Part shown: in pieces, positions 47,634-60,020 of the stretch
Layout: each line of letters opens with the position of its first letter
Numbering within the stretch: the stretch's first letter is position 1
Source of the DNA: Trichoplax adhaerens
Lineage: Eukaryota; Placozoa; Uniplacotomia; Trichoplacea; Trichoplacidae
Reading direction: 5' to 3'
DNA: 64,000 bases
NCBI RefSeq assembly: GCF_000150275.1
Contig: NW_002060943.1
Coordinates: forward strand, 2,694,462-2,758,461
Made by a program: the position numbers and the translations under genes
The notes under the pieces: model-generated
Database searches by the model: none
Told to the model about the DNA's origin: nothing
Seen by the model: only the letters and a program-made list of their open reading frames with translations

Positions 47634-49572
47634 TTAAACTGGTACATATTTTTCCAACTTGGATGATTCATTAACACTCTTGACGATCAATGCTTCAAGC
47701 CTTTCCTGCACCTAATACAAGAACATTGAAAATTTACATCCTCTCTTAAATTAGGATCACATTTTCTTTGGAAGCACTTTTATAAAATTTGAAATATTTA
47801 CTTGAATGACAGCAGGTCTTTGCCTTACTATATCGGATAAACAAACTACTGCTAACTCTAATATTTTTTTCCTTGGTCGGCAGAACGTAGACTTTGTACA
47901 TTGCATTTTCCACGATATTCTCTTATCCTTCAACATTTTCCAGTTTTGATTTCTGGAACTAATCAAGTAATCCTTCTACAAAATAACATTTTATTCCATT
48001 TCACTCTCTTCGCCGAAATAACTGCCGTATTATATCAAAAAACATGATGTATTTTAATTATACCAGCAATGGTGGACGTCTGCCTTTTTCAAACACTTGC
48101 AGTCCGGAAGTTATTTCTAAACAAATCTGTTGAAATGGATAAATGAACTGAGTATCAAGGAACAGAGCAATAGCTTCCACACAAGGACATGTAGCAGACC
48201 TTATAAAACAACCACTTACTGCCCCAAAGCTGTATATATCATTGGATTTACGAATTATTCCAGCTAGAGCATCCTGACAGCTATATCCTATCTTTCCAAC
48301 ATGGCAAGGGATAGGAAATGTACTTCTATCAAGGTTCATTTTGTGAAGATTATAATCTAGACATCCATCGCTTAATTTCGCTTTAAGCGTTTCATCCAGT
48401 AAAATATTCTTACTAATTACACAAACAACGTTAGCTGTTGGATTTCTTGTAATCCTGCAATTGTACCTTTGATCTAATCTATCTACCTGGTTAAATTATT
48501 ATGGACCAATTGGCAATCATGAAGAAAAGCTAATCCATCGATAATGTTCTTCAATATTATCAATCTTTGCAGACAGCGAGGTACTGTGCTTTCCTAGAGG
48601 TAGTTTAAAGTTATCACTACATCAGCAATTTAGTTACAGAAAATTTGCATTAGTATACTGTATTAATATTGAGAGGGTTTGAAATTACCGAAGTAATTAA
48701 TAACTCTCGCAACGAAAACGGTAGATATTCCAGCAATAGACCTCCAAGAGATGGATGATATGAATGCAGCATCCGTAGATTATCATGTTTTAAGCTAACG
48801 TTGGAAAGATGAAATTCAATTTACTGCTGCTATTCTAATCATTAGTCTTAACCTTCATCGATGCAAGTGTTAGAAATACCTTAGCAGATATTTAAAAGTA
48901 TATCTTTTGTCCGTTAAGTATTCTTTCATCTAAAAGATATTGCATCGTAGCTTAGATATGATATCGAAGCGCTTCATTTTAAATTCTTGTAGCCATAACT
49001 AAGATAGAAGCCTAATCGAAAAAGTAACCTGCGGGTTCCATTTCTTAAATGCGTATGTGACATCGCTAATTGTTATCTGGTAAGTAGTGCTATAATATCC
49101 AGGTTTACAGGTGCCTACATCTAAAGCCTGCTGTATAGTCTGGATAAGCAATGTTCAAAACCAGAATCATCAGCACAATTTACATTAGATAAAGAAAGAG
49201 ATGATTCAATATTAGCCTCAAAGAACTTGATGTTAACAGTATTATAATTACATTAAATAGTTTACCGAATCTGATAGCATGGGCATAGAATAATATGGCA
49301 TTCCCGAGAATGGATATTTTCCCCCTTCCATAATGTTAATATAGACGTCATCGTGACCAGATTTATAACAGCACCATTCATCCAATTGACGTCGAAGGCA
49401 TGTCTAAATGAAATATGCGGAAATATTTGTATTGTGTAATAAAAAATTATTCATTATAGCCGATGTTATCTTTCATTTTTCAGTCGTGCAAGGCTTAATT
49501 AGTTCATTATCTTACCCAACATGAAATTTTTTCTTCCTGTAAATGGAAGTTAGGAACATCCTGGTCCGTCAT
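47634..49572 (-). CDS. K1: RLK/Pelle (IRAK-like) pseudokinase, about 11 exons
   Basis: Exons (minus): 49572-49516, 49403-49266, 49225-49162, 49120-49029, 48929-48880, 48794-48689, 48593-48487, 48412-48220, 48126-48064, 47975-47802, 47711-47634, giving 373 residues. The exon ending at 49162 uses a weak donor and is the least sure. The fold is kinase-like: LKHDNLRMLHSY, LLLEYLPFSLREL, IIDGLAFLHDCQLVH, NDIYSFGA, LEITSG, then ELAVVCLSDIVRQRP. Catalytic residues are gone: no glycine loop or VAIK lysine is seen, HRD..K is HNN..T (200-204), and DFG is DGC (220-222). It cannot be a normal kinase and is more likely a scaffold or allosteric partner. The N-terminus (MTDQDVPNF..) lacks the Met-Gly start of K2/K3 but has a Cys-rich stretch. 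It is a paralogue of K4, with matching 63- and 174-nt exons. Confidence 0.76.
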
Positions 49573-49603
49573 TATCTATCCATTAGTATATCAATGCAAT
49601 AAA

Positions 49604-49795
49604 ACTGCTGCTTCTTGAGATATTTCTTTTAATAACTGAGATTGAATATGGATGGTGCACTAGAGCACTTTATAGATTTATGAAATAATGATGAACTAAA
49701 AGGACCTGCTACTACTTGAGATATCGCTTCTAGTAACTGAGATTAAATGTGGATAGTGCACTAGAGCACTTTAAAGGTTTATGAGATAATGATAA
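49604..49795. repeat. Two-copy tandem repeat, 101 bp
   Basis: CTTGAGATAT.(T/G)CTT at 49614 recurs at 49715. Both copies continue with TAACTGAGATT.AAT, GGAT.GTGCACTAGAGCACTTTA and TTTATGA.ATAATGAT. It begins directly upstream of the K1 start codon, so it may lie in the K1 promoter. Confidence 0.85.
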
Positions 49796-50427
49796 AATTA
49801 ATTTATTTTTATAAAAATAAACTTTAATAAAGGTCAATATACATAGGATACCAAAAATACTGCTTTGGGTAGCAGTAAACACTACGGCTGTAATAGACTG
49901 AATTAGTATCGGTATCGGTATGAAATCTTTGCTTCAATTTTGAATAGAACAGCGCCTAGACCTGGTGATAGTCATTTCCTCTTGGTGTTTATTTTTATTA
50001 AGGAAAATAATTATGATGTCATATTCATAAAGTATCAGTAATGAGTAATAGAATTGGAATTGTAGCTTTCTGTGCAATCTGCTACGAAGAAATGGCTTTT
50101 GCTACAGATGTGTTTAGGTTAATTAATTAATTTACAAAATTCTCAAAATTTCATTATAAATTTTGGATCGCTTTCAGCATAAAGTCATTCTAGACATGAA
50201 AGTCTAATCAGTCTGTAATCAATTCATATTGTACCACTTTTCTAGCGATACCGATGAAAAGAGGCAACGGGATAGAGCAAATAAGCTATGTAAGCAGCCT
50301 CATTAACTCTACGGCTTAAATGCACCAATTAATTTTACCGGCGATTTTTGTTTATAATTATGCGGTGATATTTTCCCTTCATTTAGAATTTGCCCAAAAA
50401 TTAAGCTATAGCAGGCTCACAAATAAG

Positions 50428-50570
50428 CAAAGATTCTATTAAAGCAAAAGCAATCATCCCTGTTTTCTGATTTTACTACGCCATGCACACCAAATTTACT
50501 TCTACAACAAATAGAAGCATCCTCATGTCAAGAATCAGGGCATGATTACGAAGAGGTGCAAGAAAAATGA
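50428..50570 (+). CDS. Possible terminal exon, gene unknown
   Basis: After a weak AG acceptor, 46 codons are open to a TGA at 50568-50570. They read like a polar C-terminal tail (..FTTPCTPNLLLQQIEASSCQ.., ESGHDYEEVQEK). No upstream exon or family was recognised, and chance is a real possibility. Confidence 0.22.
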
Positions 50571-50894
50571 CCAGTATACACCCTTACTATGTACTGATTT
50601 TACACCTGTCAGCTAGAAGAATGATCGTTAAAATTGTTGTCTATAGAGAAACCTTTGTATTAATGCAGCTTACAGTTAATAAAACACAATCCTTGTATAA
50701 TTGCATTATTTCTGTGAGAGTTTACACGAACACAGGTGTTAGCAATGAAAGGATGAAAATTACTACGACTTGCACCTTTGATTTCTAATTTGCTACAATT
50801 GGTAATAGCTTTTAAACTGCCCTAGTTTATCCTACTTTGTATCTACTATTTAGCGCTATGTAGACACTATGGATTTAGGAATCTTTAAAATAAG

Positions 50895-51309
50895 TTAGGC
50901 AAAGCTCACTAAAACTGCGGTATATCCATATCGGATTTCTAAATTCAATAGCGATCTATCAATAAAGCAGCTATGAGCTTCGAGGATAACACTATCCACC
51001 GACTTTACCCTTAAAAATGCCCAGGGACTACTACCAGCTAATTTTAGTACTTTTCCTCCAATTTTTACACTGTAGAAGTAGTATTATTTCCCATTTCTTT
51101 TCTTTTACATGAGGGGATGTAGATTGGGGAAAGTACAATAATTAGTCGGTATAAGTCTCTGAAAATACAGATAATAAGACACGATTGAAAACTTCATTTG
51201 CATGCTTCATAGTAATATGTACTATAGACCTAATTTTTAACCATTTATTCATCAGCTCAAACCGCTTAGCATAAGACTTTCCTTTAACAAACTCAATAAA
51301 GCTCAGAGT
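50895..51309 (-). pseudogene. K5: relic of another RLK/Pelle-like kinase C-lobe
   Basis: Two long open minus-strand blocks fit the end of a K1-type kinase. 51309-51142 includes FIEFVKGKSYAKRFEL, at the place of [12 protein letters not shown] in K3. 51069-50895 includes KVLKLAGSSPWAFLRVKSVD, which aligns without gaps to K1's KILELAVVCLSDIVRQRPAV but lacks its Cys and Arg-Pro. I found no phase-consistent join between them and no upstream catalytic exons beyond a possible SAVYSL stretch near 51600. The alignment is weak, so this is a probable dead paralogue rather than a certain one. Confidence 0.35.
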
Positions 51310-51969
51310 AGGTAATTATTCTTTATTATTAAAAATCTAAAAAATTGCACCAAAATGGACTTTTTAGAACTTATCGAGAGGTATCGCAGTTCTAGCACAT
51401 ATTCTAATAACGTATTAACCATTTTTGCACCATTAGATACATGTCATGATGAACACAATATTGAAAATTAAAGGCTTTCTAAGCCAAACGAAGACTACAG
51501 TACTAATGCAAGTAAATAAAAAATTTAAGTTGATTTCACACTCTTTTAGTGCTATCAAAATTACTGCGTTAAATAAGGTAAAGAGTAAACTGCACTATTC
51601 GTAAGTTTTGACGAGCTATAAAATTAAATCGATGTGATCATCATGCAAAATGATGTCATGCGTTACTTGGAATCCAAAAACTTATCATGAGCTTATAGGC
51701 TAACATGTATAGCGTAAATTAACATTAGATAGATTTCATTATGGAATTGTGAGTGCATTTGCATCATCAGGCATTTTCAGTTGCTTTATGCATATCCGTG
51801 CTGTTATTTCTGGAAAACATTCTTACGCAAATTGTTTAAGAATACTAATAAATTCTTGCACGCACGATTTAAATTCAAGAGCACGTTTAATATTTATATC
51901 TTTTTGCATTTATATAAGGAAATATTTAAACCAATTTACTCCAGCATATATAATAAAACGGCGAATAGT

Positions 51970-52260
51970 ACAGCCAGATATTTCTCCAAATAATTTTCTA
52001 TCGTGAACGGTATAACCTCTCTAACAAGTATCTTACTTCGCAATACTTAGCATTGATTCAAATGAGAGATAATAAAATGTTATATAAGACAGCATATGGT
52101 TCGATATTTTTCCCAACAATTTTCTATCAAAAACAGAATGACCTCTGTAGTATGTATTTTACTTTGCAGGGTATATCATTGATTTAAAGAGGAAATATTG
52201 AAATATTATTAGTCTTAATGTTTTTCCAATTTTTTCTTAATAAAAATGTGATAGATCTCA
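51970..52260. repeat. Tandem repeat, 126-bp unit, two to three copies
   Basis: GATATTTCTCCAAATAATTTTCTATC at 51977-52002 recurs in similar form at 52103. Both copies continue with A..G.ATGACCTCT, AGTAT.TTACTT.GCA and CATTGATT.AAA.GAG. A third, eroded copy starts near 52210. Confidence 0.75.
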
Positions 52261-52719
52261 TAAATAGATATCATATATAAAATTGAATTAGGATAAAATG
52301 ACGGGCACCCAAGCTGAGATATGCGACATTATGGAGGAAATCTAATCGAATTTCGATGACCCATTGAATGAAACACCGAATTAATCCCAAATTTGATAAC
52401 TGATCAAGAATGGTAATATCAATAAGCACCGTTAGTAATTATGTTCCACTAGTATACAGTAATGAGCATTTACTCATTTGTGTCACTAAATTTCAGAATT
52501 TTAAATAGCAATTTTTCGTTCCATCGTATCAGATCTGTAAATAAGCTAGAATTATCTAATATGAAATAGGCTTGTACCATATATATTCAATCATGCTAAC
52601 TTATTTAACAGGTGTCGTTAACCTTTGCTCGTCGAGGGAATCCAAGCACGCAATTACCTATTATAAGAATTGAATAAAAATTAGCTCTTATTGTATGTTG
52701 CATTTACTATTATCAAGCA
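52261..52719. other. 3' flank of kinase K2
   Basis: No gene or ordered repeat recognised between the tandem repeat and the K2 stop codon. Confidence 0.5.
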
Positions 52720-54822
52720 TTAAATGTAGCCTGCCTTCTTCAGAGATAGCCTTATAGATGGTCGCTCTTGCAAACACCCAAAAGCTAAATTCTGTAGCGT
52801 TTTTTCAATATTATATGGCCAGTGAGCGTAGGGATCACGAGGAAATACACATTTATTCTCCTCACATACTCGGTAATACTGGACCTGAAGTATGAATAAG
52901 TAACTGTCTGATTACTAAAGAGTATCGAGTTTAGACGACAAAGTAAGACCAACATTAGCATTCGTTAAAGCAATATGATATCTTTAATATAATTAAACCA
53001 TTCAACTTATCATGTTTGATGAAAATATGTAGTCTTTTTTACATTTATAAACTAGACTTACCAGAGTTTGAAACCCTTGAAAAGGAGATAAATAAGGCCG
53101 GCCGGATAGAACTTCTAGCAGTACCTGCAATAATAATTTTCATTCACATCTTTTTAATCAAGAAGGACAGATCATGTCTTTAAAATTAGATTATACTCAT
53201 GTATTAAGAACAAATTTAGCTGCGGCTCCTATTAATAGCAATTGATACTAGTAACTTACAGATCCAAAGCCATAGACGTCATATCCTAGGGTTATTTCAC
53301 CGCGAAAAGCTTCAGGTGGTATTCGAGTATAGCCAAGACTGCCTTGTAAAATAGCAATCTCATCATCGAATTGATTTCTAGGAATGCGCGCCTTGGTTAA
53401 TTTTGATTGATCGAACTTGCCAATTTTAGCCACATAGTGGGAATCGAGTAGGATATTTTCTGTTCTGATATCGCCGTGAATTAATGACTTCAGGAAGGCA
53501 GAATGAAGATATTGAATTCCTTGAGCAGTCCCAAGGCAAATTTGCAGCCTATACCAGCAATTTAATTGCGGATTCTGCAATATATAAATAAATGATATCA
53601 TTTTAAGCCTATATATCCATCTAATGCTTTAAATGAACCATCGATCTTTTTTTACTGTTTCGAACCTGATCTTGTAAGTGTTGGCATAAATTGCCATTTT
53701 CTACGTATTCCATAATGTAGCATAGCTGATTGTCGATTTCAACACATTGATGAAACTGAATAACATTGCGATGCTTATATCTATCAAATTAATAAAGTGT
53801 AGTTATGGCTGTTTAGCGATCTGCTAAAAATAGAACCATTCTTTTGAATTCATATTTAATAACTAGTGTCTAACTTCAAAAATCTTAAACATTTCATGGG
53901 ATTTAGTGCTGAGCAATAAAGATATGATCATCGGACTAGTTGAATTAAAGCATTTACTTCAATTGTATTTGATTTAAAGAGCTTAGACTTTTCGTGAAAT
54001 GGAATGGTTACTAATATGTAATGCTTAATGATATAGTACTAACCGACGAAGAAATTGACTTTCTTTGGCGGCATTAACGGAAACCTGTATCGATATGATT
54101 AGATATTAATCAATGTGCAATGCTGTGATACTGAAATTGAGGCTGTAATATTATGAAGATAAACGACCTTCTCTTAAACTTAAAAAGCATTGCAGTACGG
54201 TAACGAAGATTAATTTACAAAGTAATTTAATACATTTCGCTAAGAAAATCTGGCAAGGAACGAATATTATCCTCGAAGATATAAGCGATACCGCTAGTTT
54301 ACAACTGCTTACGTTATATTTTGTCATTCTCTTAATGGCTACACGACCATATGCGCGAATTTGACACAGATAGATTTCACTAAATGTGCCTTGATTAACT
54401 CGATGTTTCGGAGCAAAGTTATTCGTTTGTTGGATAATCTCCTGTTGTGGTAGTCAATCAAGTAGTTTAAACGAAAATTAATTCTGGATAAAAAGGGATT
54501 GAAATTCACGAAGATCAGATTGCATAAGTACGGTACTTCTGAAATGATCGATAGAAAAAAAATACATTTTACCTGGACAGTATCCAAGTTTGCTCGCTTG
54601 ATTTTACTTAGGCGCTGATCAAAGGCAAAGTGATGATATTAATATAATTACATTAAATGTGATTGGCTATTTATCTTTAATTTCACTGGCATGGATTATA
54701 TGTAATCTTCTTATCCTATCCACCAGTTAAATATTTTAATTCTTTCTAGTTCCTACCATTTCTTTTCTTTTTTCATATATATTGATCACTTCCGTTTTCC
54801 AACAAGAGAACAAGCATCCCAT
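52720..54822 (-). CDS. K2: N-terminally acylated RLK/Pelle-like pseudokinase, eight exons
   Basis: Exons (minus): 54822-54757, 54614-54573, 54441-54313, 54084-54040, 53773-53666, 53574-53260, 53124-53062, 52884-52720. All joins keep phase, giving 310 residues. The start MGCLFSCWKTE has Gly2 for N-myristoylation and Cys3/Cys7 for palmitoylation, so membrane tethering is predicted. The kinase domain then begins at once (EIIQQTNNF, the ATNNFS-type lead-in of IRAK/plant RLKs); there is no Death domain. VAIK Lys73 and the loop Asp165/Asn170 remain (HGDIRTEN in place of HRDIKSDN). The glycine loop is NQGTFS (two glycines lost) and DFG is KFD (183-185), so the metal-binding Asp is lost. Expected to be inactive or very weak. 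The donor of the 108-nt exon (GTTCGA) is weak. Related to K3 by exon layout (129-nt glycine-loop exon in both). Confidence 0.84.
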
Positions 54823-57800
54823 TTCCTTTTCGTTGGGAAAGATTAATTGTAAGAATACTAATTTCTAGAGTTCCTTCAAGAACTAATTTGGTTAGTTTGC
54901 TTTAAGCAGAGTTGCGAATGAATATCGCCGATCGCGTATAAAAGATTATTGAAATAATTTACTCTAGCGCATAGAACTTAAACGCTTTCTGCTACTCTTT
55001 GAACTATCTTACACGAACATTACCAGCCCATGCGCTGTTTCCAAAACTAATATAAATGAATGCTTTCCATCTTACTATCAATCCCTTAAATAATTTTGAG
55101 GTTATATAATGTAAGGTCATTACCAAACGGAATGTAGTCTTATATTAGCTTTAGCAGCAATCTTCAGCTTCATAGACTCTTTATATCATAAGAAAAGAAT
55201 TGTACTACCAACTCTTGGCATGAGGTACTTTGTTGTGATGACACGTTGCTAAGTAGCATCAATTCCTCGATGTAGCAAAGTATTCTTGCACACCTAGGTG
55301 TCTTTGCTATCATTCATTCCATCAGTTACTCATGGGACTTGCATTAAAAAATAACAATACTAAAGAGCTAAATATAACATTATAATTTACAATTTGTTGA
55401 TCGCGATCATATCAAAATCTTTCTATTACATCTCTTTACTAATGTTGATGCACGTCATCCGTGAATGGGGCCCATTTTATTTGTCAAGAAGCGTAATCTT
55501 TGCTGACGGTTACATCATATCTACCTGTACTCCAAATTTATTAATATTTTCCTCAGTTCTGTTTCTTTAATTCTATTGGAATTGAATGTACTAATAACTA
55601 CTTTCATTACTGCATGAACACGATTTTGGGAACTTTTTATTCAAATGTATTTGTTTAAGCAATAACATTAAGGCAAGATTTAAATTAATACTCAAGATGC
55701 ATCATTACCCTTTATCGATGACGTCCGGTTTAAATTAATTATGTTTACATACAATACATAAGAGATACAAATTTATATAGTTGGACTATATTACGTAAAT
55801 ACTGTCGTTAAGGCGTCTCATAACGAATGAACTTTTGTTAGATAATAATAAGTTTCGATTCAATAGTCAACAAACATGTTAAAAAAATTTTTTGGCTTGA
55901 ACAGACTTACATATATATGTTAACATATTATTACCTCTGTAACGTAATTAATGGTTAGACATACATGTATTATAAAAATTTTCTGATCAATTTATCTTGC
56001 TGTTGAAAGTAAATGGGTAAAAATTAGCAATTTCTTGCAGCTGGTTGGGCTAGCTTCAACAAATAAATTCTTAGTTTATGCTAAGTAAGAATGTTAGCAG
56101 CTACGTTTATTTCATTTTGGGGAAAAGAATAATTGATTTGAATAATTAGATAGAGTTTCAGATTATTAATGACCGCTATAATTCTGTTGGATGAGACTGT
56201 AATAGAGATTGCAATTTTACTGTAACATTAGAATGAAGGAAGCAAAGTTACTAAGTAGATCAATGCCGGTGTATTAATGTGAATGATTACTTACAAAAAT
56301 TAAATTGCTCTGGCATAGATATTCATTTTTCGGTTGTATTATTCATCAATCTGTTTGAAATAAAAGTAACCTATGAGTGTAAAAGATACAAAGATTCTTT
56401 TAATCAATAAAAGAAATTTAATATTCATTTTATCAGATAAAGTTTACATGCAATAGGCATATACAATCTTTAATTTTGAATTCTACTAAAATATCTGATA
56501 CTAAATTTATTAAACCTTTGCATCAACAAATGGCCATTAGGTACGAGAAGTAGCCTAAAATTTGACTCGCTTGTCCACAGGATTTGTAACATTTAATCTA
56601 ATATAGAATAGTTTAAAATATTGCCAAGAGCTAGTGTTAATAATCAATTTAGTACCTGTCACAGAAACTCAGAAATCATACTGCGAGAGCACAAAAGCTC
56701 TTACCTACGAAAATTGCTTCCTATATTATGTATCATGTTTATACCGTGCCATTTTACTACGACATTGCCTAAATTAAGTAGTTCCGTTTCGTAAAATATC
56801 CAAGACTACTTTGAAGTTGTTTTAAGTGCAATCTTGATAAGTAAAACTGCCAAACGAGTTTTTTATTTCCATCATTCATATTGTAATATTAAAATTTTTT
56901 TATTTACTTACTGCATTAAAGGCAATTACGATACGATTAAGATACTTTTAACATAAATTCGATGGAATGTTACAGGTATAAGTATGATTTTATCATTACT
57001 GTTTAATTTTGGATTGAGATTGTCTAGAATAGATTCTTCTAATTCATCATGATTTGCCTGCTTCTTAAAGTTTTATCTTTAATTAGAAATATTTTATCCT
57101 AAAGCATATCAATTTCCTACTTAAAATTTAAAGCTAACTATCGATATCATCAACTATCATCAATGTCGTTTCAATCAGAAGAATTGGCGCTTAAGCATTA
57201 TTACAATTTTAAATTATATTAAAATTATATCTGATCGATCTCGTTTATGCTCTAATTTTAGATTCTTGCAATAAAACAAAATTCCTATCCTGTTCATCAA
57301 TCAACTAACATAAATGTTAAACTTATACAGCAACTTTAATGAATTTGTTGATTCGATTGGTTCTGTTACTATCAGCTCAATTTTTTTGGTTGTACTTATT
57401 TTTTTTAAAGATTAACAATAAGTAAAACAATTTTCTACCTCTTTATGGGCAGTCTCTAGTTGAAAGGTTTTAGTTTACAAGGGCGATATGGAGTGAGTGA
57501 TACAGCAAATATTTGATCATAATGATAGCTATATTTGATTGTGTTGGTAGCGATATTTGATATAGTTAAAGTTTCTAAGAATAGGTATTATCGTAGTGCT
57601 AATATTAGATTGCTAATTACTATATTATAAATTGGTGACGACTAGTATTAGCCAGTTGACTTGTTATGGTACAGTATTTATGTGACATGATATACTGTTG
57701 TTATGAAGATACCTAACACCGAAAGATACTGCACATTAATAGAAGAGTTGTGATATTTCAAGCAGATTGATTCAGATTGTAGGAGATGATGATGATCTAT

Positions 57801-57994
57801 TTAAGCAAAGTTATTCTGTTTGATGACTAAAGTCTGATTGTAGCTAATTATGTTATCGTACATGGATTTAACGAAATGTGTTTAAGAACTACGGAGATGA
57901 GCTTACGTTAGAGGTTTGACTTAACTTTGAGCTCAGAATATTTCATACTAGATTCATGAAGCAATCAATTATTGCTCTACTATCCCTAAACGTT
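54823..57994. other. Divergent interval between K2 and K3, part 1
   Basis: Should include the K2 promoter. I looked for extra Met-Gly first exons and kinase exons on both strands and found none that splice in phase. Confidence 0.45.
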
Positions 57995-58330
57995 ATAATT
58001 GTGATGGAGGGTTCGATATCTCGGAGGATTGAGATTTAGTTGCCACTAACAATTAGTACACTAAAGGTTGCTTAAAAATTATACTTTATTTTAAGTAGTA
58101 AATTAAGTACAGTGAGGTAGTTACGGTAGATCAACGTGCAAGCTGCCGTGAGTAACATGTGAAGCCTAACCAGGAAACTAACGATTTTTGAGGTGGAAAT
58201 TAGCGGTATGTATAGTTTTAAAGATAGAGCACATGCAAAGAATAGGATTGTAGAATTAGATACAACATGTACCATAACAGGTTACAACATAGCTGATGAT
58301 CATAGCAAGCAGCGAGTACTGTAATACTAA
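57995..58330 (+). repeat. Interspersed repeat family, copy B
   Basis: Begins TGTGATGGAGGGTTCGATATC and shares ordered blocks with copy A (34724-35050): AAGTACAGTGAGGTAGTTAC, GGTAGATCAACGTGCAAGCTG, TATAGTTTTAAAGATAGAGC, AGGATTGTAGAATTAGATAC, and TACCATAACAGG. No coding capacity. Confidence 0.55.
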
Positions 58331-60020
58331 ATACAGTAGCCTATATATGAATGTGAAGTAAGCGGAATGTAAATATGTCTAAATATAAGAGCAATACAAC
58401 AAGTCTATATTTAAGGGTAGAATATAGTTACAGCATGTTCTAAATACACTACAATAATAAAGTCTTTATAGAAAATTTCATTTGACTACGACACTTTATT
58501 TGTGAGATACTTTTATTACACCACGCCAATTATTATGAGTATCTATCCTACCTCTTGTTAATAATGAAATCATTGTAGGGGTTCAAATTTCAAAATTATA
58601 CCGTAAGTAATCGTCTTTCTGAGCGCTGGTTAGAGTACTGTGCTAATAGTTTAATACTAACATGTTAGATTATTCTTACTCAATCCGACTGTCAACAATC
58701 TGGTTAAAAGACATGATCGGAATGTATGCTTTTATAAGAGTCTTAATCAATTTTACCCATATTGGGCTGGTCTTTAATAGCTCTTATGACATCATATGAC
58801 TGACATGTGCTAAGTTGAATATACTCATATAGAAATCATTCTAAAATTTCATCCGTATAAATAAACTGCTTTGTTTAAAATAAGGTATTAAAGCCTCACT
58901 ACTAGGCTAGTGCAGTTGGTATTTATGAAAATACAAGGATCTTTGACTGTTGGTATCTGTAACTACGTTTAAATCTCCATCTCAAAGAATACTGAACTAA
59001 ATTTCTTATTTCCCCAAATCTAGTACACTTGACTGCACGACTAATTGATATTCAACTGTAAGTACAAAGATTGTAAAGAGGACCAATAAGTAAATCAAAG
59101 TACTATCTGAATACAACAGTATACTGCAATTAATGAATCTTTAAAAGGTGTCGTTAGTTCGATTAAATCTAAATTATGTTGACTAGATATGTAACCTCTA
59201 CCGATAGTTTTCATACGATAACTTGAATAGGTAAATGCTGATATCATCTTGTATGCTTCAATAGATAACTGCATACTTTTGCAGAACCATCTAAATACTG
59301 ATGGAAATTTTTTGCGCAGATTCATTATAAGTTGACTGATTTGTAATATAGTTTCGGTTAATAGTATAGTCTGAGGAAATACATGTAGTGCACTGTGATG
59401 TCTTGATGATGGGAGATTATCAGAAAGAGAGCCATACCGTAGGTAAAATTCGGAAGGACAGTCCTGATAATGGGCTTATAGTATATATTTCCTTCCACAA
59501 TTCTAATTTTTTTGTTATGAGTTTGTAATGACCACTTTCAAGATAGCCTAAAGATCAGTATAATAGTGTAGATAACTATGCAGCATTACAGCATAGAGAA
59601 CTTATGTTATTACTCATTATTTACGACAATCATTATTCCATATGGTTGGCTAACCTCATAAACATAACTCCTCGTTTACTTTCAGTTACCCTCTATTCAC
59701 CTAATTAGTCTTCCAGTCATTCCTTTATATGGTTAAACGATCAATTTGAAGTCATAGTTTAATTTAATTTTAATATTTTTTTCTTAGCTATATTAGCTGA
59801 ACTTATGTTAAAAATATTTCAAGAGTTGAGAAAGCAATTTTTTACTTATAACTACATTATTTTAAAATAGTTGTACACATGTTTTATCGTAGGGCTGCAT
59901 TTTTATCGTTAGCTTCGTTGCAGTATTGGGTGCATAATCTATAGATTTTTTTTTTTGGAAAGACCGAATTTGATAGCATATTTAGAGTATATTGGAGTAT
60001 TGTGTCGAATAGTAAAAAGA
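58331..60020. other. Divergent interval between K2 and K3, part 2
   Basis: Likely contains the K3 promoter. A 76-codon minus-strand frame (59325-59095) and a Met-Gly start at 59410 (MGDYQKESHTV before GTAAAA) were noted but have no supported continuation. Confidence 0.4.

Noticed and set aside
51089-51120. Met-Gly start MGNNTTSTV on the minus strand, tempting as another acylated kinase start
   Set aside because: It ends at a stop after nine codons, the only donor is poor, and no downstream exon joins in phase. It lies within the K5 relic.
54339-54587. 82-codon minus-strand frame
   Set aside because: It overlaps the K2 glycine-loop exon in a different frame. The spliced K2 frame carries the kinase motifs.
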